DNA of 36,097 nucleotides from JBBIRM01 sp037441765 (GTDB taxonomy: Bacteria; Desulfobacterota; BSN033; UBA1163): assembly GCA_037441765.1 (NCBI GenBank), contig JBBIRM010000012.1, forward strand, positions 1-36,097, read 5' to 3'. Within the stretch, counting starts at the first letter, position 1. Every line of letters begins with the position of its first letter. Position numbers and translations under genes: made by a program. This document shows positions 15,938-22,132 of the stretch, piece after piece. The notes beneath the pieces were generated by a model. It saw only the letters and a program-made list of their open reading frames with translations, was not told the origin of the DNA and did no database searches.

Positions 15938-17098
15938 TCAAACCAAAGCAGACTTGGTAACAGTCAAGTAGGGTTCATCCATCGCCTCTGTGAATTTGGG
16001 CTGAGGTTCTGCAAACCTTCTCAATAACTCCCTTGCCTCATTATCGTCGTATTGTTTTACAGGGGATTTGAAGAGATATGCACTGGCCTCAACAATTGGT
16101 CCTGAGAGTCCTCGGTCCAATGAAACCTTAGCTGCCCTAACCGCATCCATCATCACGCCTGCCGAGTTTGGTGAATCTTCCACAGAGAGCCTCACTTCAA
16201 TATTCATCGGTACCCCTCCGAATTGTTCGGCCTCAATCCTGAGAAAGCAGACTTTGTTATCCTTCAACCACGGGATGTAATCGCTTGGACCTATAGATAG
16301 GTTTTGGGGATCAAACTCCCCTCCATTCATCTGACTGAGAACAGATTGTGTTTTACTTATCTTTTTGCTTATCAATCGGCTACGGTCAAGCATATTGAGG
16401 AAATCGGTATTCCCTCCAACATTCAACTGATAAGAGCGTTTAATACGCTGTCCTCTGTCTTCAATAAGTTTGGTCAATACCCGATGGACGATGGTTGCCC
16501 CGACCTGGGATTTGATATCATCGCCGAGGATCGGAAGCCCTGCCCTTTTGAACCGGTCTCCATAAATCTTTGAAACGAATACGGGGATCGCATTCACAAA
16601 TGCACACCCTGCCTCCAGACAACATTCTGCATAAAAGAGTGTGTTTTCTTCACTTCCAACAGGTAGGTAGTTGACCACCACATCAACCCGTTTTTCTAAA
16701 AGACTTCTAACGATCGCACGTTTAGCCCGCTCACGACTTCCGTATATATTCTGCTTGGGTTTAAACCGAGCAGATTCTGGGTATTGGTCATTATGAAGGG
16801 GAATGCTGTCAATCACGTATCCCATCTCAACAGGACAGTTTAAAAATGGAATCTCTTTTTGGAAAATGGTGGTGCAGTTTGGCGGTGCAAAAATGGCTTC
16901 GGATAAGTCCCATCCAACCTTCCTTTCATCCACGTCAAAGGCTGCGACGAATTCAATATCATTTGCTCTATAGCCAGCAAAATTTTTGGTGATCAAGCCT
17001 GGAATATCTGCCTCTGGGTCATTATAGTAGAAACGGCCTTGCACCAGGGAACTTGCACAATTTCCCACGCCAATTAGAGCGGTCCTTATTTTGTTCAT
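15938..17098 (-). CDS. ino1: myo-Inositol-3-phosphate synthase
   Basis: A 386-aa NAD-dependent synthase converting glucose-6-phosphate to inositol-3-phosphate in the cytoplasm. ALIGVGNCASSLVQG is the NAD loop. FVAAFDVDERKVG, VVNYLPVGSEE, GDDIKSQVGATIVHRVL, YQLNVGGNTDFLNM, SKKISKTQSVL and EDSPNSAGVMMDAVRAAK are all family blocks and match the short actinobacterial/archaeal type (about 360-390 aa), not the long eukaryotic form. ATG 17098 and GTG 17101 are both possible, with AAGGAGGTGATAT just upstream; the ATG is used here. It leads the glycan gene run. Inositol synthesis is uncommon in Gram-negative bacteria, so it likely feeds a specialised product. Confidence 0.95.
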   Translation of the reverse strand: MNKIRTALIGVGNCASSLVQGRFYYNDPEADIPGLITKNFAGYRANDIEFVAAFDVDERKVGWDLSEAIFAPPNCTTIFQKEIPFLNCPVEMGYVIDSIPLHNDQYPESARFKPKQNIYGSRERAKRAIVRSLLEKRVDVVVNYLPVGSEENTLFYAECCLEAGCAFVNAIPVFVSKIYGDRFKRAGLPILGDDIKSQVGATIVHRVLTKLIEDRGQRIKRSYQLNVGGNTDFLNMLDRSRLISKKISKTQSVLSQMNGGEFDPQNLSIGPSDYIPWLKDNKVCFLRIEAEQFGGVPMNIEVRLSVEDSPNSAGVMMDAVRAAKVSLDRGLSGPIVEASAYLFKSPVKQYDDNEARELLRRFAEPQPKFTEAMDEPYLTVTKSALV

Positions 17099-17300
17099 CA
17101 CATATCACCTCCTTATTGATTTAAATATATATTTAAGACCCATGGGCACCGATGAGAGATATTTTAGTTGGATAGAGATCTATTCAATATTTAGAAATTT
17201 CTTTTAATCATTGTGACCCTATGGAAAAAGGCTCCTCAATTGAAATAGTCTTTTTTTTACCATCGTACCCTCAGGTCATTGGCAAATGATTTAACTCCTA
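17099..17300. other. Upstream region of the inositol/mannose operon
   Basis: About 200 bp of AT-rich non-coding sequence, the presumed promoter region of the gene run that starts with ino1. A weak TTGAAT...TAAAAT pair on the minus strand (around 17170-17200) is the best candidate, but the spacing is short. No riboswitch fold was recognised. Confidence 0.35.
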
Positions 17301-17465
17301 TTAAGTCCTTCGATTTTCCTTTTTCATTTTTGAATTTTGTCTATTCTCCAAAACAATTGGGTCAATAATATCTCCGCAATAAAGACACCTCCACCCGGAG
17401 AAGTTTCCTTCTTTGCTGTAAAAAATTTCATAGTTCATTAATCCATTACAGCGATGACATCTCAT
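17301..17465 (-). CDS. 54-aa zinc-ribbon protein of unknown function
   Basis: A short gene easily missed by length cut-offs. The product begins MRCHRCNGLMNYEIFYS and has two CxxC pairs (Cys3/Cys6 and Cys27/Cys30 in WRCLYCGDIID), then a charged tail rich in Lys, Asn and Arg. The arrangement matches small 'MxCxxCxG...RCxxCG' zinc-ribbon proteins that are frequent in delta-proteobacteria and mostly uncharacterised. The ATG is the only usable start, because an in-frame stop lies three codons upstream. The ribosome site is poor. A clear sigma-70-type promoter (TTGACA-N17-TAATTT) lies about 90 bp upstream on the same strand, which supports expression. Confidence 0.7.
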   Translation of the reverse strand: MRCHRCNGLMNYEIFYSKEGNFSGWRCLYCGDIIDPIVLENRQNSKMKKENRRT

Positions 17466-17559
17466 TGGTTTTTAGTTTATGGAAATTACTTCGGTTTCTC
17501 GAGATTAATTAGGGAGTTTAATTTTTGGAAAAAATTAAAGGTTAAAATGAGATGGCTAA

Positions 17560-17588
17560 AAATTAATCACTAGTCTTTTGTTTGTCAA
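17560..17588 (-). promoter_or_regulatory. Promoter for the 54-aa zinc-ribbon gene
   Basis: Minus-strand TTGACA (17588-17583), exactly 17 bp spacer, TAATTT (17565-17560). The -35 box forms one end of a conserved ~60-bp block also found upstream of hsp20 and tetR. Confidence 0.65.
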
Positions 17589-17640
17589 GGTTTAAATAAT
17601 GAGACTTCTGAAGAAGTATAAAAAAGTATTTTTAGAGACC
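17581..17640. repeat. Conserved promoter-upstream block, copy A
   Basis: On the plus strand: TTTGTCAAGG, a variable 9-10 nt, GAGACTTCTGAAGAAGTAT, then an A/T-rich tract and TTTTTAGAGACC. It aligns with copies B (18351-18412) and C (35280-35340) over nearly the whole length. The left end is the reverse complement of the -35 box of the minus-strand promoter, so in the direction of transcription the block lies at and upstream of -35. Confidence 0.65.
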
Positions 17641-17782
17641 TCAATGCCCCCTTTTTAAAATAATATAATTTTAAAAATATTATAATTTCAAATAATTACA
17701 AAAGGTTCAAATTTTTACAATTAATAACCTCCTTTCCTCCCTTCAATTAAAGAGGGTAAGTAGAAATTGAGGTTTATTTTCT

Positions 17783-17812
17783 AAAAAAAAGGGCACCCAA
17801 TGGGTGCCCTTT
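17783..17812 (-). terminator. Intrinsic terminator of hsp20
   Basis: On the minus strand, AAAGGGCACCCA pairs with TGGGTGCCCTTT (12 complementary positions, with the centre opening into a small loop), followed by a run of eight T. It starts 27 nt after the hsp20 stop codon. This is a textbook rho-independent terminator. Confidence 0.9.
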
Positions 17813-17838
17813 AATCAGAGAATTCTAAGAAAGTTGGA

Positions 17839-18288
17839 TTATTCGACCTTAATCTTAATCTCTTTCTTCTTGGCCTCCTCAGTCTTCGGGAGTGTAACCT
17901 TCAACACCCCGTTCTTATAAGTGGCATTAATCTTGTCACTTTGAACTTGACCGGGGAGTTGAATCGATCGAAGGAAGGAGCCATAACTTCTTTCAATGAG
18001 GTGATAATTTTCCTCCTTCTCCTCCTTCTCTTGCTTCTTTTCTCCCTTAATCGTGAGAACGTCGTTGGCCAGGGAGATGTCAATGTCCTTTGGGTCGATT
18101 CCTGGAAGCTCTGCCTTCACAACATATTCGTTTTTGGTCTCTGAAACATCAAGGGATGGGAGCCATTCAGATACCTCCTCAACCCTTGCAGGCCTCCTTT
18201 CAAAAAAGGAATCCCATAGTCTATCCATCTCCCTCCTCATCCTTTCAAACTCTCGAAATGGTCTCCAGGGGACAATTTCCCGTGCCAT
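17839..18288 (-). CDS. Small heat shock protein, Hsp20/alpha-crystallin family
   Basis: A 149-aa ATP-independent holdase chaperone of the cytoplasm. The N-terminal WRPFREFERMRREMDRLWDSF is the usual amphipathic region. The alpha-crystallin domain (about 45-140) contains VVKAELPGIDPKDIDIS, LTIKGEKKQE and ending GVLKVTLPK; the closing KEIKIKVE resembles the C-terminal I-x-I anchor. AAGGAGGG lies 9 nt before the ATG. It is a single-gene unit with its own promoter upstream and a strong terminator downstream, next to groESL. Confidence 0.95.
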   Translation of the reverse strand: MAREIVPWRPFREFERMRREMDRLWDSFFERRPARVEEVSEWLPSLDVSETKNEYVVKAELPGIDPKDIDISLANDVLTIKGEKKQEKEEKEENYHLIERSYGSFLRSIQLPGQVQSDKINATYKNGVLKVTLPKTEEAKKKEIKIKVE

Positions 18289-18329
18289 AACTGATCCCTC
18301 CTTTCTGATTCAGGATTTAATCTCGACCA

Positions 18330-18358
18330 AAAAATAATCACTTTTTTATGTTTGTCAA
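18330..18358 (-). promoter_or_regulatory. Promoter for hsp20
   Basis: Minus-strand TTGACA (18358-18353) with TATTTT after 16 bp, or ATTTTT after 17 bp. It lies about 40 bp before the hsp20 start codon. The downstream part (AGTGATTA.TTTTT) is also shared with the promoter at 17560-17588. Confidence 0.6.
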
Positions 18359-18412
18359 GGTTCTAAAATAAGAGATTTCTGAAAAAATATTTAAAAACTG
18401 ATTTTAAGAAAC
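18351..18412. repeat. Conserved promoter-upstream block, copy B
   Basis: Plus strand: TTTGTCAAGG, TTCTAAAATAA, GAGATTTCTGAAAAAATAT, an A-rich tract, GATTTTAAGAAACC. It aligns with copies A and C. It occupies nearly all of the gap between the stop codon of the 111-aa gene (18419) and the hsp20 promoter. Confidence 0.65.
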
Positions 18413-18418
18413 CCTAAT

Positions 18419-18754
18419 TTAAATCTTAAAATACTCCTTGACCCACTCTTCAAGGGTTAAATAACGTTTTGTTTTTATATCATATTGTTTCTTATCCCAA
18501 ATCCCTTTCTGCCGTGCCTCCTCCATTATTTCCTTAATTAATTTTTCTATATCCTCCTTGTTGAAATGATATTCCTCAAGAAGGGCATGCGCACCTTGAG
18601 GATTTCGGTTCTCCAAAATAAACTCTTTTAGGGCTTTCTGTTGTAGCGTTTTCATCTCCTGAGGAGCCATTCCTTTTGATTGGGCAATCGTTACTGCACG
18701 AGCATAGTTCCTCTCTTTTATTGCTTCCTCGAGTTCTGAAATTTCTCCTTTCAT
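18419..18754 (-). CDS. Helical protein of unknown function (stress-block neighbour)
   Basis: A 111-aa charged, predicted all-helical soluble protein. The N-terminal part (ISELEEAIKERNYARAVTIA at about 5-24) looks like a short helical repeat. The end (RYLTLEEWVKEYFKI) is aromatic-rich. No family is recognised. A GGGGGAG ribosome site precedes the ATG, and the gene follows the coiled-coil gene by 11 nt, so the two form an operon. Lying between hsp20 and groESL, it may belong to the protein-quality-control set, but position is the only evidence. Confidence 0.6.
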   Translation of the reverse strand: MKGEISELEEAIKERNYARAVTIAQSKGMAPQEMKTLQQKALKEFILENRNPQGAHALLEEYHFNKEDIEKLIKEIMEEARQKGIWDKKQYDIKTKRYLTLEEWVKEYFKI

Positions 18755-18765
18755 TCGACTCCCCC

Positions 18766-19098
18766 TTATTTAGTTCGTTTTATTCTGGCATCTAACTCTT
18801 TTATCTTTGCTTCCAGTTTGATAATCTTCTCCTCTGTAACATTTCTATAGGTCTCCATTTCCAAATCCTTTGAGGCTAACTGTTGGTTCTTATATCTAAT
18901 CTCATCCCTCAACTGTTTAATCTCCATCTCCTTCTGATCAAGAAGTCCCCTTAATGTCTGAATCTCCTTCTCCTTACTTAAGAGTTCCTTTTTAATTTTT
19001 TCAATATGCTGAAGGCCGCCTTTCGTTTGACTACCCATCCTTTTTCTTATGAGATCAATTTTTTTTGACAGTTCCACCCTCCCCCTTTGGTCTATCAC
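18766..19098 (-). CDS. Coiled-coil protein of unknown function
   Basis: A 110-aa highly charged protein. Residues from about 25 to the end show continuous heptad-like Leu/Ile spacing rich in Lys, Glu and Gln (IKKELLSKEKEIQTLRGLL and onwards), so a long parallel coiled coil is likely. There are no cysteines or membrane segments. The GTG at 19098 is preferred over an earlier GTG at 19107, because AAGGAGG ends 8 nt before it and overlaps the earlier codon. It is divergent from groES across a 396-bp gap and is co-directional with the 111-aa gene. Confidence 0.6.
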   Translation of the reverse strand: MIDQRGRVELSKKIDLIRKRMGSQTKGGLQHIEKIKKELLSKEKEIQTLRGLLDQKEMEIKQLRDEIRYKNQQLASKDLEMETYRNVTEEKIIKLEAKIKELDARIKRTK

Positions 19099-19494
19099 AA
19101 AAACCACCTCCTTAATTATATTTTACTCATTATTTTTACGAGAAATTAATTATGATTCTAATTAAAATCAACAAGGATGAAAATTTCCATAAATATCAAA
19201 TTAATAAAAAAAGGCCAATAAAATTGATAAGTTACAGTCTATTTGGTTCCGCTGTTAGATTTTACCTTGACAAATTTCACTCGAATACTTAATTTTTTAA
19301 AAAAATTATCTCAATTTTTCCAAAATTAAACCTTTTCGTTCTCATTATTCAAAATGAACCCAATCAATCTTGAACTGACTTTAAGGGGACCCCCTGAATA
19401 AGTCCTTTGGAGAGATAATTTGCCTTAGTTACGTCCTCATAATGATCTAAGAGAAAATTTAACTTTATAACTTAGCGAAAGGAGGTAGGGATTT
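19099..19494. other. Divergent intergenic region between the coiled-coil gene and groES
   Basis: A very AT-rich, 396-bp region. It contains a good rightward promoter (19267-19295) and a short palindrome AGGGGACCCCCT near 19383-19394. No CIRCE element (TTAGCACTC-N9-GAGTGCTAA) is present. A TTGTTG...TAATTA pair near 19150-19180 on the minus strand could serve the leftward genes. Confidence 0.5.
19267..19295 (+). promoter_or_regulatory. Promoter for groES-groEL
   Basis: TTGACA (19267-19272), 17-bp spacer, TAATTT (19290-19295). It would give a leader of about 190 nt before groES. The boxes are of the vegetative sigma-70 type; the CCCCAT-like -10 of sigma-32 promoters is not seen. Confidence 0.6.
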
Positions 19495-19785
19495 ATGAAG
19501 ATAAGACCACTTCATGACCGCATCATTGTTAAGAGAATGGAAGAAGAAGAGAAGACAAAAGGAGGGATTATCATTCCTGATACCGCAAAAGAAAAACCCT
19601 TTGAGGGAAAGGTGATTGCTGTCGGGGATGGTAAGGTGAAAGAAGATGGAACCAAAATTCCAATGGAAGTGAAAAAGGGAGATAAAATCCTCTTCTCAAA
19701 GTATGCTGGTTCTGATGTGAAGATAGATGGAGAGGATTACCTAATTATGAAAGAGGAAGATGTTCTCGCCATCATTGAATCATGA
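19495..19785 (+). CDS. groES: Co-chaperonin GroES
   Basis: A 96-aa heptameric lid of the GroEL chaperonin. MKIRPLHDRIIVKRMEEEEK and the mobile loop KTKGGIIIPDTAKEKP (about 19-34) are diagnostic. The sequence ends with EDYLIMKEEDVLAIIE, as expected. A near-perfect ribosome site (AAAGGAGGTAGGGATTT) precedes the ATG. groEL follows after 25 nt, so this is the classic two-gene operon. Confidence 0.98.
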   Translation: MKIRPLHDRIIVKRMEEEEKTKGGIIIPDTAKEKPFEGKVIAVGDGKVKEDGTKIPMEVKKGDKILFSKYAGSDVKIDGEDYLIMKEEDVLAIIES

Positions 19786-19810
19786 ATCTATGTGAGAAAG
19801 GGGGATTCTT

Positions 19811-21424
19811 ATGGCAAAAGAACTAAAATTTGGACAAGAAGCAAGAAATGCAGTTCTCGAAGGGGTGAATATCCTTGCTGAGGCAGTTAAAGTAACGCTT
19901 GGTCCCAAGGGAAGGAATGTGGTCCTTGAAAAATCTTTTGGATCACCTACTGTTACAAAGGATGGAGTCACGGTGGCTAAAGAGATTGAACTGGAGGACC
20001 ATTTCCGAAATATGGGAGCCAAGATGGTAAAGGAAGTGGCCAGTAAGACCTCTGATACCGCAGGGGATGGAACAACCACTGCAACCATTCTTGCCCAGGC
20101 TATCTACCGAGAGGGATATAAAGTGGTGGCAGCAGGGGCGAACCCTATGGATTTAAAGAGGGGAATCGATGCAGCGGTAGAGGAAGTGTTCAAAGAACTG
20201 AAAAAACTTTCCAAGCCTGTCAAGGATCAGAAGGAGATTTCCCAGGTGGGAACGATTTCTGCCAACAACGATCCCACTATTGGTAATATCATTGCAGAGG
20301 CCATGAACAAGGTAGGAAAAGAAGGGGTGATTACCGTCGAAGAAGCCAAGGGAATGGAGACTACCCTTGAGATTGTAGAAGGGATGCAGTTTGACCGTGG
20401 ATATATCTCCCCTTACTTTGTCACCGATGCGGAGAAGATGGAAGCTGTCCTCGAAGACCCTTACATCCTCCTCTATGAGAAGAAGATTTCAAATATGAAA
20501 GACTTTCTTCCTATCTTAGAGGCGGTCGCCAAAACAGGAAAACCCCTTTTGGTGATTGCAGAGGACGTTGAGGGGGAGGCCTTGGCCACTCTCGTTGTGA
20601 ATAAACTTCGAGGCACATTGAAATGCGCTGCTGTAAAGGCCCCTGGTTTTGGTGATCGAAGAAAAGCAATGTTGGAGGACATCGCCATCTTAACCGACGG
20701 AAAAGCGATCTCAGAAGATGTTGGGATTAAACTTGAAAATCTGAAATTGGAAGATCTTGGAAGAGCCAAAAAAGTAGTTATCGACAAAGACAATACAACG
20801 ATTGTTGAAGGACAGGGAAAACCTTCGGCCATAGAAGGTCGTATTAAACAGATCAGAGTTCAGATTGAAGAGACGACCTCTGATTACGACAGGGAAAAAC
20901 TGCAGGAGCGCCTTGCGAAAATGGCTGGAGGAGTTGCAGTAATCAAGGTGGGAGCGGCCACCGAAACCGAGATGAAAGAGAAAAAGGCAAGGGTCGAGGA
21001 TGCACTCCATGCGACCCGAGCTGCAGTGGAGGAAGGAATCGTTCCAGGTGGAGGAGTGGCCTACCTGAGATGCCTCCCTGCCCTTTCAAAGTTGAAGTTA
21101 GAAGGTGATCGTAAAATCGGTTTGGAAATTGTACAAAGGGCTTTGGAAGAACCCCTTCGTCAGATCGCAGAGAATGCAGGCAAAGAGGGATCTGTGATCG
21201 TGGAGAAGGTGAAACAGGAAAAGGGTAATTTCGGTTTCGACGCAGACAAGGAAGAGTTCACGGATATGATGGAAGCCGGGATTATCGACCCAACCAAGGT
21301 GGTGAGGCTGGCCCTACAAAACGCTGCCTCTGTGGCCTCTCTTTTGGTCACCACCGAGGCCGTGGTGACTGAAAAACCTAAGAAAGAACCAGCCACTCCA
21401 CCCATGCCTCCTCCAGAGTATTAA
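19811..21424 (+). CDS. groEL: Chaperonin GroEL
   Basis: A 537-aa ATP-dependent folding chamber subunit. ATP-site motifs are intact: VTLGPKGRNVVLEKSFG, KDGVTVAKEIEL, AGDGTTTATILAQAI and the late VPGGGVAYLR. The apical domain contains RGYISPYFVTDAEKMEA and the conserved KAPGFGDRRKAMLEDIA. The C-terminus reads EPATPPMPPPEY, a proline-rich end in place of the usual Gly-Gly-Met repeat. AAAGGGGGATTCTT precedes the ATG. Confidence 0.98.
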   Translation: MAKELKFGQEARNAVLEGVNILAEAVKVTLGPKGRNVVLEKSFGSPTVTKDGVTVAKEIELEDHFRNMGAKMVKEVASKTSDTAGDGTTTATILAQAIYREGYKVVAAGANPMDLKRGIDAAVEEVFKELKKLSKPVKDQKEISQVGTISANNDPTIGNIIAEAMNKVGKEGVITVEEAKGMETTLEIVEGMQFDRGYISPYFVTDAEKMEAVLEDPYILLYEKKISNMKDFLPILEAVAKTGKPLLVIAEDVEGEALATLVVNKLRGTLKCAAVKAPGFGDRRKAMLEDIAILTDGKAISEDVGIKLENLKLEDLGRAKKVVIDKDNTTIVEGQGKPSAIEGRIKQIRVQIEETTSDYDREKLQERLAKMAGGVAVIKVGAATETEMKEKKARVEDALHATRAAVEEGIVPGGGVAYLRCLPALSKLKLEGDRKIGLEIVQRALEEPLRQIAENAGKEGSVIVEKVKQEKGNFGFDADKEEFTDMMEAGIIDPTKVVRLALQNAASVASLLVTTEAVVTEKPKKEPATPPMPPPEY

Positions 21425-21431
21425 AGATAAT

Positions 21432-21464
21432 ATGGGGGGTGGGCTTCTTTATCCCACCCCCCAT
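21432..21464 (+). terminator. Strong hairpin after groEL
   Basis: Perfect 12-bp stem ATGGGGGGTGGG (21432-21443) / CCCACCCCCCAT (21453-21464) with a 9-nt loop, starting 8 nt after the groEL stop. No T-tract follows, so it may stabilise the mRNA end instead of terminating alone. Confidence 0.7.
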
Positions 21465-21603
21465 CCTAAGAAAACCTTTGGAAAACATTTCCTCCCACAA
21501 CCCATATCCCTCTCCTTTTAAGAAAGTTTTAAATATCAAGTCCCTGCTCTCTTAAACGATTCCTTCTTAAAGACTTCAACAAAGACGAAGGGAGTGATTT
21601 CCA

Positions 21604-21852
21604 ATGATTACAAAGATTATTTTAATATTTATCGCCGGATTGATCATCGATCTTCTTACCACCCTTTATACCAGAAAGGTAGCAGATAAGAAATTATGGC
21701 CCGCCACATTTCTGAGTGGTCTCATAACGCTGACAAATTTTGCCCTTTTGACGTTTATTATTAAGGATGCAGACCCAAATACATTTTTCAATATCCTCGC
21801 CTATGCAGGAGGAAATACGCTTGGAACATACATTGCCTTAAAAAGAGGCTGA
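21604..21852 (+). CDS. Small inner-membrane protein of unknown function
   Basis: An 82-aa protein with three likely membrane helices (about 3-21, 34-53, 61-78) and a basic loop YTRKVADKKLW between the first two. The end GNTLGTYIALKRG is reminiscent of small integral membrane proteins of the DUF5698-like group, but I am not confident of the family. A GAAGGGAGTGATTTCC ribosome site supports the start. It is a single-gene unit between groEL and a bidirectional terminator. Nothing in the sequence suggests a function. Confidence 0.65.
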   Translation: MITKIILIFIAGLIIDLLTTLYTRKVADKKLWPATFLSGLITLTNFALLTFIIKDADPNTFFNILAYAGGNTLGTYIALKRG

Positions 21853-21883
21853 GATGGTAAGTAATAAAGATCATGGATTTTAT

Positions 21884-21926
21884 AAAAGATTAAGGGGGAA
21901 GGTAATGCCTTCCCCCTTAATCTTTT
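21884..21926. terminator. Bidirectional intrinsic terminator
   Basis: A perfect 19-bp stem: AAAAGATTAAGGGGGAAGG (21884-21902) pairs with 21908-21926, with loop TAATG. It carries T-runs at the 3' side on both strands. It separates the rightward 82-aa gene from the leftward tRNA-Leu gene and can serve both. Confidence 0.9.
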
Positions 21927-21927
21927 C

Positions 21928-22015
21928 TGGTGCCTAGGGCCGGAGTTGAACCGGCACGGTGGAGACCACCGAGGGATTTTAAGTCCCTTGCGTCTACCAA
22001 TTCCGCCACCCAGGC
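21928..22015 (-). tRNA. tRNA-Leu (anticodon TAA)
   Basis: 88 nt including an encoded CCA. Acceptor GCCTGGG pairs with CCTAGGC (one G-T). The D-arm contains AATTGGTAGACGC; the anticodon loop CTTAAAA gives TAA. A long class II variable arm (GGTGGTCTCCACC) and a GGTTCAACTCC T-loop follow. It is oriented leftward towards the bidirectional terminator. Confidence 0.97.
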
Positions 22016-22067
22016 ATTCTTGCAGTTTTCGTTTATGTTATGTGATATTTGTAAATCTTTTATTTAA

Positions 22068-22096
22068 CATTTATACTCTTTGACGAATTTTGTCAA
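22068..22096 (-). promoter_or_regulatory. Promoter for tRNA-Leu
   Basis: Minus-strand TTGACA (22096-22091), 17-bp spacer, TAAATG (22073-22068), about 50 bp before the mature tRNA 5' end. TATAAA two bases earlier is an alternative -10. Confidence 0.55.
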
Positions 22097-22132
22097 GATA
22101 TGTTAGAGAGATTTAATTGAAAGGAGAAAAAA

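Noticed and set aside
17099..17300. Riboswitch or small leader peptide before ino1
   Set aside because: No known aptamer core was recognised, and the only short frame (14 codons, MVKKRLFQ...) has no supporting ribosome site.
19099..19494. CIRCE/HrcA operator or sigma-32 promoter expected before groES
   Set aside because: No TTAGCACTC/GAGTGCTAA inverted repeat and no CCCCAT-type -10 box were found; only a vegetative-type promoter is visible.
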